Source: Rhizobium favelukesii (GTDB taxonomy: Bacteria > Pseudomonadota > Alphaproteobacteria > Rhizobiales > Rhizobiaceae). From it: a stretch of DNA of 64,000 nucleotides. Of this stretch, positions 9,618 to 17,615 are shown piece by piece; position 1 is the first letter of the stretch; the number at the start of each line of letters is the position of its first letter. The notes beneath the pieces were generated by a model, which saw only the letters and a program-made list of their open reading frames with translations, was not told the DNA's origin and searched no databases. The DNA is taken from positions 933,001 to 997,000 of the forward strand of contig NZ_HG916852.1 in NCBI RefSeq assembly GCF_000577275.2. Reading direction: 5' to 3'. The translations under genes and the position numbers were made by a program.

Positions 9618-10238
9618 TTACTTGTTCGTTGTCGAGCCTGTGGCCGTCGTGTCTGTTGTGCCGGCTGGCGCAGGGGCCTTCTCGGCTGCCAGCATCTGAA
9701 GCGTCTTGAACTGCGGAGCGGCCTTCAGCGATTCGGCGGTCTCAGAGGTGGTCAGCTTGACGCTGCCGTCCTGCGTGTTCTGGGCGATCGTGATCTTATC
9801 CATCGGAACGGCCACGTCCTTCTCGCCGATTCCGAGGAAGCCGCCGACACCGACGATCGCTGCTACCAAGCCGCCGTCCTTCTTCATGATCAGGTCGTTG
9901 ACGCTACCGATGCTTTCGTTCTGACCATTATAGACCGACTGACCGATATAAGTGTTGGCACTCACTTGGTCGGCAGCCTGCTCGGTCAGGTATGAGCCGC
10001 CACCCGCTTTCGCAGTGTCGGTCGTGGCAGCCGGTGCCGGAGCCTGAGCGTCACCAGCCGGTGCCGGAGCCGTGGCATCTGGAACCTTCGGCGGAGCTGC
10101 CGGATCGCTTGGCGCCACCTGTGTGGCCGGAGCGTTCGGATCAGCCGGCTGGGTTGCGCTCTGTGAGAATGCCGCTGGTGCGAAAGCCGTGGCAAACAGG
10201 GCACCAGCGGCAACGGTTGTGAGAAGTTTGCGGGTCAT
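9618..10238 (-). CDS. Exported PRC-barrel domain protein
   Basis: A 206-residue secreted or periplasmic protein. MTRKLLTTVAAGALFATAFA ends in a signal peptide with a likely AFS cleavage site, followed by an Ala/Pro-rich linker of about 60 residues and one PRC-barrel domain (about 100-175; YIGQSVYNGQ, IGSVNDLI, AIVGVGGFLGIGEKDVAVP). The end is again Ala/Thr-rich. PRC-barrel proteins in this group are linked to photosynthetic reaction centres or RNA processing elsewhere, but rhizobial exported forms have no known reaction. Start 10238 is chosen for the AAAGGTAGG site and signal peptide. A GGAAC-N18-TT element upstream hints at general-stress control. Confidence 0.8.
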   Translation of the reverse strand: MTRKLLTTVAAGALFATAFAPAAFSQSATQPADPNAPATQVAPSDPAAPPKVPDATAPAPAGDAQAPAPAATTDTAKAGGGSYLTEQAADQVSANTYIGQSVYNGQNESIGSVNDLIMKKDGGLVAAIVGVGGFLGIGEKDVAVPMDKITIAQNTQDGSVKLTTSETAESLKAAPQFKTLQMLAAEKAPAPAGTTDTTATGSTTNK

Positions 10239-10327
10239 TTCGAACCTACCTTTCAGTTCAATAGTGTTCTCTGGCCAGTTCAGCCGTCCTTCGCAGTCGG
10301 GCGTCCACATTGGCCAGTTCCTATCGA

Positions 10328-10352
10328 AATGAATGAGAATTCTATTGGTTCC
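10328..10352 (-). promoter_or_regulatory. Possible EcfG/RpoE2-type promoter of the PRC-barrel gene
   Basis: On the minus strand GGAAC (10352-10348) is followed after 18 bp by TT (10329-10328), as in the GGAAC-N18/19-TT pattern of rhizobial general-stress promoters. It lies about 90 bp before the PRC-barrel start. The -10 part is short and the match could be chance. Confidence 0.35.
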
Positions 10353-10440
10353 CGAAAAAAATCGCGCAAAAATTGCTAATTTCGCGGAACTTTTAGCGCA
10401 GCTGCTGCACAGGGCTTTAAACTCAACCATACCGGGGAAC

Positions 10441-10471
10441 AGTAAGGGCGCCGCAGGCAGGCGCCCTTACT
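10441..10471. terminator. Hairpin after the galactonate operon
   Basis: A perfect 12-bp inverted repeat (AGTAAGGGCGCC / GGCGCCCTTACT) with a 7-nt loop, just beyond the stop of the lactonase gene. There is no T-run, so it may be a Rho-type end or an RNA-stabilising hairpin. Confidence 0.55.
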
Positions 10472-10489
10472 ATTGTGCCCGGTGTCGCT

Positions 10490-11377
10490 TCAGATCAGAT
10501 AAACGGGGTCAAAAACGCCCTTCACCGTGACGTCAAGCTCAAGCAGGGATCCAGCCTGCGGTTGCATGGACCGCGCGTCGTCATCCAGTCCTTCCCACGC
10601 CGTAGTGACTGCGAGGCGGTCGCCGTTCGTTCCGATGAAGGCAGGGCAGGATGGCTGGGCCGCCGGCACCTTGTAACGTGATATGCGCAGTCCGTCCGGG
10701 CTGTAGCGATCGACCGTGCCGGCACCCCAGCGCGCGTTCCAGATGTATCCGTCGGCGTCGACGACAGAACCGTCGATGCCGCCCGGCTCATCCATGGTAT
10801 CCACGAGGACGATCGGTTCACCGGTCGGCAGACCGGTCTGCGCATCGACCATCACCCGCATCAGGCGGCTGAGGCGGGTGTCGGTGAAGTATCCCATCGT
10901 TCCATCCGGCGAGAAGCAGATCGAGTTCGGAATGCTGATGCCGTCGAAGATCTTTGTCACGCGACCGCTGGCGACATGATAGATGGCGCCTGCGCGGGTT
11001 TCCGCCCGCTTGCTCATCGTGCCGATCCACAGTGCGCCAGATGGATGCGTGCGGCCGTCGTTCGAGCGGTTTTCCGGCTTGTCACTTTCGACTGCCGCAT
11101 AGAAGGTGAGGTTGCCGCTCTTCGTGTCACGGACGAAGAGGCCCTGTTCGGTCGCAAGCAGCTGGCGCCCCGCATCGATGCGGGCGAGCACGCTCGCCAT
11201 CATCGGCAGTGCGTGCACCTTCTTTTCTTCCGTCGAAAGGTTCAGCTCGTGCAGCTCCTTGCCGAGAATATTGAACCACCAGACCGTGTTCGTGTCCGGA
11301 TCGTAGGTGGGGCCTTCACCCAGCACGGAGTTGGTGTTGCAGAGTGTCCTGCCCGCGAACTCATGAATTTCCGTCAT
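10490..11377 (-). CDS. SMP-30/gluconolactonase family sugar lactonase
   Basis: Six-bladed beta-propeller hydrolase of 295 residues that opens a sugar lactone with a divalent metal. Metal-ligand motifs of the family are visible: Glu in VLGEGPTYD (about residue 21), Asn in IPNSICFSPDG, and Asp in GGIDGSVVDADG. It is the last gene of a four-gene minus-strand operon with a dehydrogenase, dgoK and dgoA, 5 bp after dgoA. Context points to D-galactono-lactone as substrate. The fold is certain, the exact sugar is inferred. Confidence 0.88.
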   Translation of the reverse strand: MTEIHEFAGRTLCNTNSVLGEGPTYDPDTNTVWWFNILGKELHELNLSTEEKKVHALPMMASVLARIDAGRQLLATEQGLFVRDTKSGNLTFYAAVESDKPENRSNDGRTHPSGALWIGTMSKRAETRAGAIYHVASGRVTKIFDGISIPNSICFSPDGTMGYFTDTRLSRLMRVMVDAQTGLPTGEPIVLVDTMDEPGGIDGSVVDADGYIWNARWGAGTVDRYSPDGLRISRYKVPAAQPSCPAFIGTNGDRLAVTTAWEGLDDDARSMQPQAGSLLELDVTVKGVFDPVYLI

Positions 11378-11382
11378 AGGCC

Positions 11383-12015
11383 TTAAGCTCCTACCGCTGC
11401 GTCATAGGCGTAAATGGTCGCCTTGGCACGCTCGGCAACCTCTGCGGCGGTCATTCCCGGCTTGTACAGGCTGGTGCCGAGGCCGAAGGCATGAATGCCG
11501 GCCTTGGTGTAATCAGCGAAATTCTTGTCCGAGACACCGCCGACGGCTGCGATCACGAGCTCCGGCGGCAGAATTGCGCGGATTGCCGTGATGCCGGACG
11601 GTCCCAGAACGCTGGCCGGGAAAAATTTCAACCCCGTCGCGCCGGCGCGGGCTGCAGCCAGCGCTTCCGTCGGCGTGAAGACGCCGGGCATCGTGACCAT
11701 GCCGTAGTTGCGGGCGAGCACGATGACCTCAGGCTCGACGTTCGGCGTAACCAGCAGCTTGCCACCCGCGGAGTGGAGGCTGTCGACGGCTTCGGTGGTC
11801 AGTACGGTTCCGGCGCCAATCAGACAATCGGCAGGCGCCATTTTCGCGGCGATCTCGATAGACCTGAAGGGCTCGGGCGAGTTCAGCGGGATTTCGATCG
11901 CGGTCACCCCGTTTTCGATCAGTGCGCCGACCACGCTTTCGGTTTCTTCGGGTTTAATCCCGCGTAGAATGGCAATCAGCGGGCGCTTCATCGTGGGGAA
12001 AGGGATGCGGTTCAT
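11383..12015 (-). CDS. dgoA: 2-dehydro-3-deoxy-6-phosphogalactonate aldolase
   Basis: Class I aldolase of the KDPG/KDPGal family, 210 residues, splitting 2-keto-3-deoxy-6-phosphogalactonate to pyruvate and glyceraldehyde-3-phosphate (De Ley-Doudoroff pathway). Visible motifs: ILRGIKPEE with the catalytic Glu, GAGTVLT, VTPN, and the Schiff-base Lys in GLKFFPAS. Start 12015 (MNRIPFPTM) fits the family. It follows dgoK after about 16 bp, and the kinase partner makes the galactonate rather than gluconate branch more likely. Confidence 0.9.
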   Translation of the reverse strand: MNRIPFPTMKRPLIAILRGIKPEETESVVGALIENGVTAIEIPLNSPEPFRSIEIAAKMAPADCLIGAGTVLTTEAVDSLHSAGGKLLVTPNVEPEVIVLARNYGMVTMPGVFTPTEALAAARAGATGLKFFPASVLGPSGITAIRAILPPELVIAAVGGVSDKNFADYTKAGIHAFGLGTSLYKPGMTAAEVAERAKATIYAYDAAVGA

Positions 12016-12031
12016 CGCTTTGGTGCTTTCT

Positions 12032-12949
12032 TCAGTTCGGCCAAATGGCTTTGGCGGCGGCAGTAAGGCCGCCACGGACGGCCGTATCAGCGTCGATCGT
12101 GTTAAAGGATAGAGATAGTGCCTTGAAGGCCGCTTCATAAAGGCCCTGCAACCGCCCGGCGGCGACAAGGGTGATATTGACGCCGGTCCCGGCATTTGAC
12201 ATGGCGCCCGCAATTTCGAGGCCGATCAGGGTTCCGGAGATCTTGGCCTGTGCGGCCGCGGCGGTCAGACCGTGCAGCAGCTGGCCCGAGCGCGCCGTAA
12301 AGAAGAGGTTGGTCGCCATTGCGGGATGCTCATAGGCTACCCTGATCGCCGTTTCGAAAGCTGCCTCATCTGCCAGCGTCTGATCGGCGCCGGCTACGGC
12401 ATGTGACAGGATCGTATACTTGGAGATCGCATCGAAAAGCTCGCCGGTCATGAAACTGGAGAAGCCCGTGACCCGCCCATCCTTGACATGCACCCATTTC
12501 GAGTGCGTACCGGGCATGCAGACCGCCTGTGATCCGGTGCTTGCGGGGCCAAGCGCGCCGAGAAGCTGCGTTTCCTCGCCACGCATGACATCGGGCCTTT
12601 CCTGATCCCTCTGGGCTAATCCCGGAAGGATACGCACGTCCCGGCTCTGACCGGGAACGGATACCGCGCCGGTCAAGATAGAAGGAAGCGATGCCGGGAC
12701 GTCGACATAGCCTGCCTCGACCCATCCCTGCTTTGCGCCTGCCATGCCGCAGATGATGACCGGAAGATTTTCCGGCGCATTCACCTTGGCCAAGTGCGAG
12801 GCCAGAACGTCGGCAAAGCCGGTCTTCGCAGCCGTGGTCATGCCTTCGTTGCTGCGGCTTTCGCCAAGGATGCTGTCATCCTTGCCCATCAGCCAGAGCC
12901 GGAAACTGCTCGTTCCCCAATCCACCGCGACATAAGCGGGGTTCGCCAT
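12032..12949 (-). CDS. dgoK: 2-dehydro-3-deoxygalactonokinase
   Basis: Phosphorylates 2-keto-3-deoxygalactonate at C6. The 305-residue protein has the DgoK signature: the N-terminal phosphate motif VAVDWGTSSFRLW, CGMAG, GEETQ and MPGTHSKWV. The ATG at 12949 overlaps the TGA of the upstream SDR gene by one base, so translation is coupled. The longer open frame upstream lies inside the SDR gene and is rejected. Family and substrate are well supported by the neighbouring dgoA. Confidence 0.92.
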   Translation of the reverse strand: MANPAYVAVDWGTSSFRLWLMGKDDSILGESRSNEGMTTAAKTGFADVLASHLAKVNAPENLPVIICGMAGAKQGWVEAGYVDVPASLPSILTGAVSVPGQSRDVRILPGLAQRDQERPDVMRGEETQLLGALGPASTGSQAVCMPGTHSKWVHVKDGRVTGFSSFMTGELFDAISKYTILSHAVAGADQTLADEAAFETAIRVAYEHPAMATNLFFTARSGQLLHGLTAAAAQAKISGTLIGLEIAGAMSNAGTGVNITLVAAGRLQGLYEAAFKALSLSFNTIDADTAVRGGLTAAAKAIWPN

Positions 12950-13719
12950 CAGAAAATGCCTCCATCGACAATAAGGGATTGTGCGCTGATCGCTGCCGCG
13001 CAGCTGGACGCCAGAAACAGGCACGGACCAACGATGGCGTCTGCGTGCAGAACCTTCTTGATGCACTGGCGCTGCACGGTCCGAGCAATGCCTTCCTCGG
13101 TGAGCCAGAGTTTCATTTGACGATCTGTCACGATCATCCCCGGCAGAATGCAATTGACGCGGATGTTGTCAGGTCCGAGCTTGCCGGCCATGCTCTTGGT
13201 CAGCCCGATCACACCCGCTTTTGCTGTTGAATAGGCAGGGAATTCGGGCATGTTAAGGAGAAAGGCGATCGACGACATGTTGATCACCGCGCCGCCGCCG
13301 GCGGCGCGCATAGAGGGCGCAACAGCCTGTGTGGTGAAAAAGACGTGGCGCAGATTGATCGCCTGGTTGTCGTTCCAATATTCCTCGGTCACCGCCTCGA
13401 AATCGTGCCGGTCGTCGCGCGCGGCATTGTTGACGAGTACGCTGATCGGGCCGGAGTGAGCGACAACCTCATCGACCGTCCTGCGGATGGCTGCAACATC
13501 CCGCAAATCCGCCTTGTGGAAGCGAACGGGGTGGAGCGTGTCGCGCGACAGCCTCTCGACAAGGTCATGGCTTTCCGTTTCATCGATGTCGATGAAGGAA
13601 ACCTTGGCGCCCTGCCGGGCAAAGCCCCCAACAATCGCTGCCCCGATGCCTGACGCGCCGCCCGTGATCAGGACCGTGCGATCCCTGAATTCCGGAAACT
13701 GCGCAACAATGTCCACCAC
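12949..13719 (-). CDS. SDR-family dehydrogenase, probably D-galactose/aldose 1-dehydrogenase
   Basis: Classical short-chain dehydrogenase/reductase of 256 residues. The cofactor motif TGGASGIG is near residue 19, NNAA near 97, catalytic Ser in MSSIAF, and YSTAK with catalytic Tyr and Lys near 160-164. Asp in FIDID at the end of beta-2 favours NAD over NADP. It heads the dgoK-dgoA-lactonase operon, so oxidation of galactose (or a related aldose) to the lactone is the likely step. It diverges from the IclR gene. SDR specificity cannot be proved from sequence. Confidence 0.82.
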   Translation of the reverse strand: MVDIVAQFPEFRDRTVLITGGASGIGAAIVGGFARQGAKVSFIDIDETESHDLVERLSRDTLHPVRFHKADLRDVAAIRRTVDEVVAHSGPISVLVNNAARDDRHDFEAVTEEYWNDNQAINLRHVFFTTQAVAPSMRAAGGGAVINMSSIAFLLNMPEFPAYSTAKAGVIGLTKSMAGKLGPDNIRVNCILPGMIVTDRQMKLWLTEEGIARTVQRQCIKKVLHADAIVGPCLFLASSCAAAISAQSLIVDGGIF

Positions 13720-13747
13720 TATTTCCTCCCGGCCGTAGTTCTATTAT

Positions 13748-13780
13748 TTGGAACTCAATTTGACTATGTGGAATTATCCA
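13748..13780. promoter_or_regulatory. Likely operator region between SDR and IclR genes
   Basis: AT-rich stretch in the divergent intergenic region holding an interrupted inverted repeat TGGAATTATCCA (13769-13780) and a second TTGGAA half-site at 13748-13753, about 20 bp apart. IclR regulators usually bind short palindromes in the shared promoter region. No binding is shown. Confidence 0.4.
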
Positions 13781-13818
13781 ATTACCCTGGCGTCTCTGTC
13801 AAGGCGTTTGGGGCAAGG

Positions 13819-14613
13819 ATGAGTGCGGCAAAAGAGAGTGCATCCGAGGCGCGCGACACGGGCACCCTCGGTAAGCTGATGGTCCTTCTCGACCGGGTGA
13901 CCCACGCAGACGAGCCTATGCGCTTCACCGACATACTGGCGGGCGCCAATCAGCCCCGTGGTACGGTTCACCGTCAGCTGGGCCATCTCGTGGAGGAGGG
14001 CCTGCTTGAGATCGATGCAGACGGCCGCTACTCGCCGGGCTTGCGGTTATTGGATCTCGCCTCTCGCAGCTGGGCGCGCAACGAGTTCCGTCTCATTGCG
14101 GAGCCGCATCTTAAAGCTCTGCAGGATCTGACCGGCGAAACCGTTCACCTCGGCGTGCTGCGCGGAACCTCGATCATCTATCTCGACAAATTCGAAGGGC
14201 AGCAGCCTGTCAGAATGTACTCGCAGATCGGCAACGCCTCACCGGTCTATTGCACCGGTGTAGGCAAGGCTGCCCTGTCCATCCTGCCCAGAGAGCGGGT
14301 TAAGGCGTTGGTGGCGGACCTCGCCTTCCATCGGTTCACGGCCAACACCCATACGGCCGAGTCGCTTCTTGCCGAGATTGAGGAGATACGAAGGCAGGGT
14401 CATGCCTTCGACCGTGAGGAGCACGAGGTCGGGATCCGGTGCATTGCTGCCCCGATTTGGTCGGAAAACCTGTCGCTTGTCGGCGGCGTTTCCGTAACTG
14501 GCCCGGCTTACCGGCTCACCGTGGAAAGGCTTTCGGAATGGGCGGCTGCGATCCAGCAGTCGGCCGAACGGATCATGGAGGCGATGCGCATCGGGCTTGG
14601 TCCTCGTCGCTGA
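13819..14613 (+). CDS. IclR-family transcriptional regulator
   Basis: A 264-residue regulator with an N-terminal winged helix (about residues 15-75; LGKLMVLLDRV, MRFTDILAGANQPRGTVHRQLGHLVEEGLLE) and a C-terminal effector domain (about 90-260) with GRYSPGLRLLDLA, GTSIIYLDKFEG, the small-molecule pocket region YCTGVGKAAL and GIRCIAAPI. It diverges from the galactonate-type operon and is the obvious local regulator, probably responding to a pathway sugar acid or lactone. Start 13819 is chosen over the GTG at 13768, which lies in the putative operator. Confidence 0.88.
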   Translation: MSAAKESASEARDTGTLGKLMVLLDRVTHADEPMRFTDILAGANQPRGTVHRQLGHLVEEGLLEIDADGRYSPGLRLLDLASRSWARNEFRLIAEPHLKALQDLTGETVHLGVLRGTSIIYLDKFEGQQPVRMYSQIGNASPVYCTGVGKAALSILPRERVKALVADLAFHRFTANTHTAESLLAEIEEIRRQGHAFDREEHEVGIRCIAAPIWSENLSLVGGVSVTGPAYRLTVERLSEWAAAIQQSAERIMEAMRIGLGPRR

Positions 14614-14681
14614 CGATGTCCCACGATCGGCAGGTACCCACCTAAAGCATAATATTGAGATTTTCTGACGAATCATCACAA

Positions 14682-14695
14682 TTGACGCTCGTCAA
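14682..14695. promoter_or_regulatory. Short palindrome upstream of the LuxR-type gene
   Basis: TTGACG-CT-CGTCAA, a perfect 6+6 inverted repeat, 115 bp before the LuxR-family start in an otherwise gene-free 196 bp stretch. It could be an operator, possibly for the downstream regulator itself. It does not match a known rhizobial lux box well. Confidence 0.25.
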
Positions 14696-14809
14696 TCCCC
14701 CGTCCTGGGGTGTATGTGCTGGTAAATCGTCACCGGCGATACAAATTAGCGACGGCGCGGACGAGACGTCGCCTCCTTCAGCAATCCATCTTTCGAGTCG
14801 AATAAGTAA

Positions 14810-15541
14810 ATGACCCCATCGCAGCCAGGATCTTCCGTGGACGTCCACGTTAGTGAGATCGCCGCACTGAAAACGCAGTTCGATATTTTCCGCTTCATGA
14901 AGAAAGTAACGGAAGCCTATCGTGCGCGGGCCTTCATGGTCTTCAATATCCCCTCCGTGACGGCACGTGATCTGCAGAGTAACGCAGTCATCTCGAGTTG
15001 GCCGGTGGAACTTCTTGCCGCCTACGATCACGAAGGACTGGTGGCCAACAGCCCAGTCATGAAGCGGCTCCGGACCTCGACCACGCCGTTCTTCAACGAC
15101 GTGTCACAGGCAAAGCTGGATCGGCCTGATGGAAAGGCTGGCATCGTCAAGGCGCTCTTTGAACGCTTTCGCATGATGCGTTGCGCTTATTTTCCAACCC
15201 ACGAGGCCTCCGGTGGCCGCGGTGCCGTTTCATTTTCAGGCGATCGCGAGGCATTCACCGCCGAGGAAATGCGCGAACTCCACTATATTTCCATCCACGT
15301 CTTCGACCGGCTGGCAGAGATCCGCAGCTATGACAATCGGGTCACGGGCACCTTGACCGATCGCGAGATCGACTGTCTGAACTGGACTGCCGCCGGTAAG
15401 ACCAGCGTTGAGATTGCCGAAATCCTCAGCCTGTCCGAACACACGGTGAACCACTACCTCAACCGCGCGACCAAGAAGCTCGATACGGTGAACCGCACAC
15501 AAGCAGTCGCCAAGGCACTGCGGATCGGCCTCATAAAGTAA
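14810..15541 (+). CDS. LuxR-family regulator with autoinducer-binding-like domain
   Basis: A 243-residue protein: N-terminal alpha/beta domain (about 15-160) of the autoinducer-binding type and a C-terminal LuxR helix-turn-helix (about 175-240; LTDREIDCLNWTAAGKTSVEIAEILSLSEHTVNHYL). The typical AHL-contact Trp/Tyr/Asp pattern is only partly visible, so whether it binds an acyl-homoserine lactone is open; no luxI gene is nearby. It stands alone, followed by a 0.5 kb gene-free region with a sigma-54-like promoter. Confidence 0.85.
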   Translation: MTPSQPGSSVDVHVSEIAALKTQFDIFRFMKKVTEAYRARAFMVFNIPSVTARDLQSNAVISSWPVELLAAYDHEGLVANSPVMKRLRTSTTPFFNDVSQAKLDRPDGKAGIVKALFERFRMMRCAYFPTHEASGGRGAVSFSGDREAFTAEEMRELHYISIHVFDRLAEIRSYDNRVTGTLTDREIDCLNWTAAGKTSVEIAEILSLSEHTVNHYLNRATKKLDTVNRTQAVAKALRIGLIK

Positions 15542-15585
15542 GGGTTGCGCAAATTGTGGGCTCCACTGGCATTCGCGCCTAAATC

Positions 15586-15650
15586 TTCGCCAATGCCGAC
15601 CACTTTGTCACAAGGTCACATCGGCATTTGCGAATGTTTGCCAATTGGCA
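15586..15650. repeat. Long hairpin and adjacent palindrome in the LuxR-mrp intergenic region
   Basis: Arms 15586-15599 and 15621-15634 match at 13 of 14 positions (TTCGCCAATGCCGA / TCGGCATTTGCGAA) with a 21-nt loop that itself can pair (CTTTG/CAAGG). Directly after comes the perfect palindrome TGCCAATTGGCA (15639-15650). It could be a terminator of the LuxR gene without T-run, or an activator site for the adjoining sigma-54-like promoter. Confidence 0.5.
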
Positions 15651-15662
15651 CGCTTTCTGCTT
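15645..15662 (+). promoter_or_regulatory. Sigma-54-type (-24/-12) promoter candidate
   Basis: TTGGCACG-CTTT-CTGCTT matches the RpoN consensus TTGGCACG-N4-TTGCW with one substitution, and GG and GC are exactly 10 bp apart. Predicted transcription start is near 15672 on the plus strand. The nearest coding start is mrp at 16059, which would give a leader of almost 390 nt. Confidence 0.45.
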
Positions 15663-16058
15663 CCTTATCTCCAGCGGTCCAGAGGGGACCTGGGAACGAC
15701 GCCGGATAAACGGCGCGACCGCACACCGCCAGCCGACGCCACGGTGCCTGATCTCGGGCTTGGGCGTCGGCGGCGGTTGTTGCTTTTGGGACACGCCGTT
15801 GACGGCATTCCCCTGCGCCTGGTCTTCCAATGGGCGTTTTGTGCTGGCCTTTTGCCGCGCCTGCTCTAGTTCGCAAGGCTTACCTCGGTATCCTGGAAGG
15901 CCGTTGCGACCATCAGGGCGAAAGCCCGGCGGACTTGGTGGACGCAGTGGCCTTTCGGTTGGCCTCGTTTCCCTCAATTGCCATCTGATCAACGATTTTG
16001 TTTGGCGAAGGCGCGGCGCTCCTCTATCTAGAATGCCAACATGGGCAGTGAGGATGGA
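15663..16058 (+). other. Gene-free stretch (possible leader or small RNA)
   Basis: About 400 bp with no convincing protein gene on either strand: possible frames are Arg/Pro/Ser-rich and unlike any family I recognise. GC-rich with many short inverted repeats. I do not recognise tmRNA, RNase P, SRP or 6S RNA signatures. Because a sigma-54-like promoter faces into it, a structured small RNA or long mrp leader is possible. Nothing more can be said from sequence alone. Confidence 0.3.
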
Positions 16059-17213
16059 ATGACCGGCGTCACCAAGGAACAAGTTCTCGAAACGCTGAAG
16101 ACGGTCCGCGGCCCCGATCTCGAACACGATATCGTCGAGCTCGGCATGGTGTCTGATGTCTTCATTTCCGATGGCAAGGTCTATTTCTCCATTACCGTTC
16201 CGGCGGAGAGTGCCAAGGAGCTGGAACCGCTTCGCCTCGCGGCCGAACGGGTCATCAAGGAGATGCCGGGCGTCAAGGGAGCGCTGGTTGCGCTGACGGC
16301 AGACAAGAAGGCCGGTTCAGGCGCGGCGCCGGTTTCGCGCCCTCAACCCCAGGCGGGACATGACCACCATGGCCATGCACACGCGCCGCCACAGCAGCCC
16401 CGCGCGGGCAAGCTCGGCGTTCCCGGTATCAACGCCATCATCGCCATTGCCTCGGGTAAAGGAGGCGTGGGCAAGTCCACGACCGCCGTCAATGTTGCGC
16501 TCGGTCTCCAGGCAAATGGTCTGCGTGTCGGCATTCTCGATGCCGATATCTACGGCCCGTCGATGCCGCGGCTGCTGAAGATCTCCGGCCGCCCCACCCA
16601 GATCGATGGCCGTATCATCAATCCGATGGAAAATTACGGGCTGAAGGTCATGTCGATGGGCTTCCTCGTCGACGAGGACACGGCCATGATCTGGCGCGGC
16701 CCGATGGTGCAATCGGCGCTGATGCAGATGCTGCGCGAGGTTGCCTGGGGCGAGCTCGATGTGCTTGTCGTCGATATGCCGCCCGGCACCGGCGATGCGC
16801 AACTGACGATGGCACAGCAGGTGCCGCTCGCCGGCGCCGTCATCGTTTCGACTCCGCAGGATCTCGCCCTCGTCGATGCCCGCAAGGGGTTGAACATGTT
16901 CAAGAAGGTCGAGGTTCCCGTGCTCGGCATCGTTGAGAACATGAGCTATTTTATCGCGCCCGATACCGGCACGCGTTATGATATCTTTGGTCATGGCGGC
17001 GCTCGCAAGGAAGCCGAACGCATTGGCGTTCCTTTCCTCGGCGAAGTGCCGCTGACGATGAACATCCGCGAGACGTCGGACGCCGGAACGCCACTTGTTG
17101 CCACCGAACCGAACGGCATTGTCGCCGGCATCTATCGAGAGATCGCCGCCAAGGTCTGGCAGCAGCTCGGTGGGCAGCCGCAGAGGGCCGCGCCGGCGAT
17201 TGTTTTCGAGTGA
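16059..17213 (+). CDS. mrp: Mrp/ApbC-family P-loop ATPase, Fe-S cluster carrier
   Basis: Cytosolic scaffold/carrier for iron-sulfur clusters. The 384 residues begin with a MIP18/DUF59 domain (about 1-80; VRGPDLEHDIVELGMV), then a His-rich linker (HDHHGHAHAPP) and a Mrp ATPase (about 120-375) with the deviant Walker A GKGGVGKST and DMPPGTGDAQLT. The CxxC pair of many NBP35 relatives is not seen; a single Cys-poor C-terminus fits the alphaproteobacterial form. The start at 16059 follows GAGGATGG; an ATG at 16041 is also possible. The upstream leader is unusually long if transcription starts at the sigma-54-like site. Confidence 0.88.
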   Translation: MTGVTKEQVLETLKTVRGPDLEHDIVELGMVSDVFISDGKVYFSITVPAESAKELEPLRLAAERVIKEMPGVKGALVALTADKKAGSGAAPVSRPQPQAGHDHHGHAHAPPQQPRAGKLGVPGINAIIAIASGKGGVGKSTTAVNVALGLQANGLRVGILDADIYGPSMPRLLKISGRPTQIDGRIINPMENYGLKVMSMGFLVDEDTAMIWRGPMVQSALMQMLREVAWGELDVLVVDMPPGTGDAQLTMAQQVPLAGAVIVSTPQDLALVDARKGLNMFKKVEVPVLGIVENMSYFIAPDTGTRYDIFGHGGARKEAERIGVPFLGEVPLTMNIRETSDAGTPLVATEPNGIVAGIYREIAAKVWQQLGGQPQRAAPAIVFE

Positions 17214-17615
17214 ACGCTTCGCCGCCGCTAGACTCCCAATTGCGGAGGAAATGTGGTCAAACGGCGCCGCGCACGTAAGATGTCTTGATTCTTTCGCAGC
17301 TTTCCGTCATATGGCGCGCCGTCGCCATGAGGCGGCTTTTTGCGAATGCTCGATGATGGCCACCCCGATTGGGACCGGTCACCTGCATGTTCGGAGTTAT
17401 CTTGGTCGAAGGATTGGTGACTGCGATGCGATTGAGCACGTTGCATATCTCGGCGGTTGCCGGATGTGCCAGGAGTCGTATGAATTTTCGTCAATCGCTT
17501 TCGTTAAGATCGGGAACGTGCATCCCGCGCGCGCTCGCAGGCGGCGCGCCGTGGAAGGGCTTTCGATGAAAGCAGTGATGTGCGCAACACGTCCGGATTG
17601 CCGGAGGTCCAGCCG
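17214..17615. other. Intergenic stretch mrp-corA
   Basis: Four hundred bases with no supported gene. It contains the mrp terminator at 17318-17341 and presumably the corA promoter; open frames here are short and run through both. Confidence 0.5.
17318..17341 (+). terminator. Rho-independent terminator after mrp
   Basis: Six-pair stem GCCGTC / GGCGGC (one G-T pair) with a 7-nt loop followed by TTTTT, about 100 bp after the mrp stop. Confidence 0.55.

Noticed and set aside
10256..10275. GTTC repeats near the PRC-barrel gene as a LexA box
   Set aside because: GTTC-AATAGT-GTTC has a 6-bp spacer; the consensus needs 7.
15579..16127. Possible 182-residue protein on the minus strand over the LuxR-mrp gap
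   Set aside because: Arg/Pro/Gln-rich, no family resemblance, overlaps the mrp start and the sigma-54-like promoter; composition looks like non-coding GC-rich DNA.
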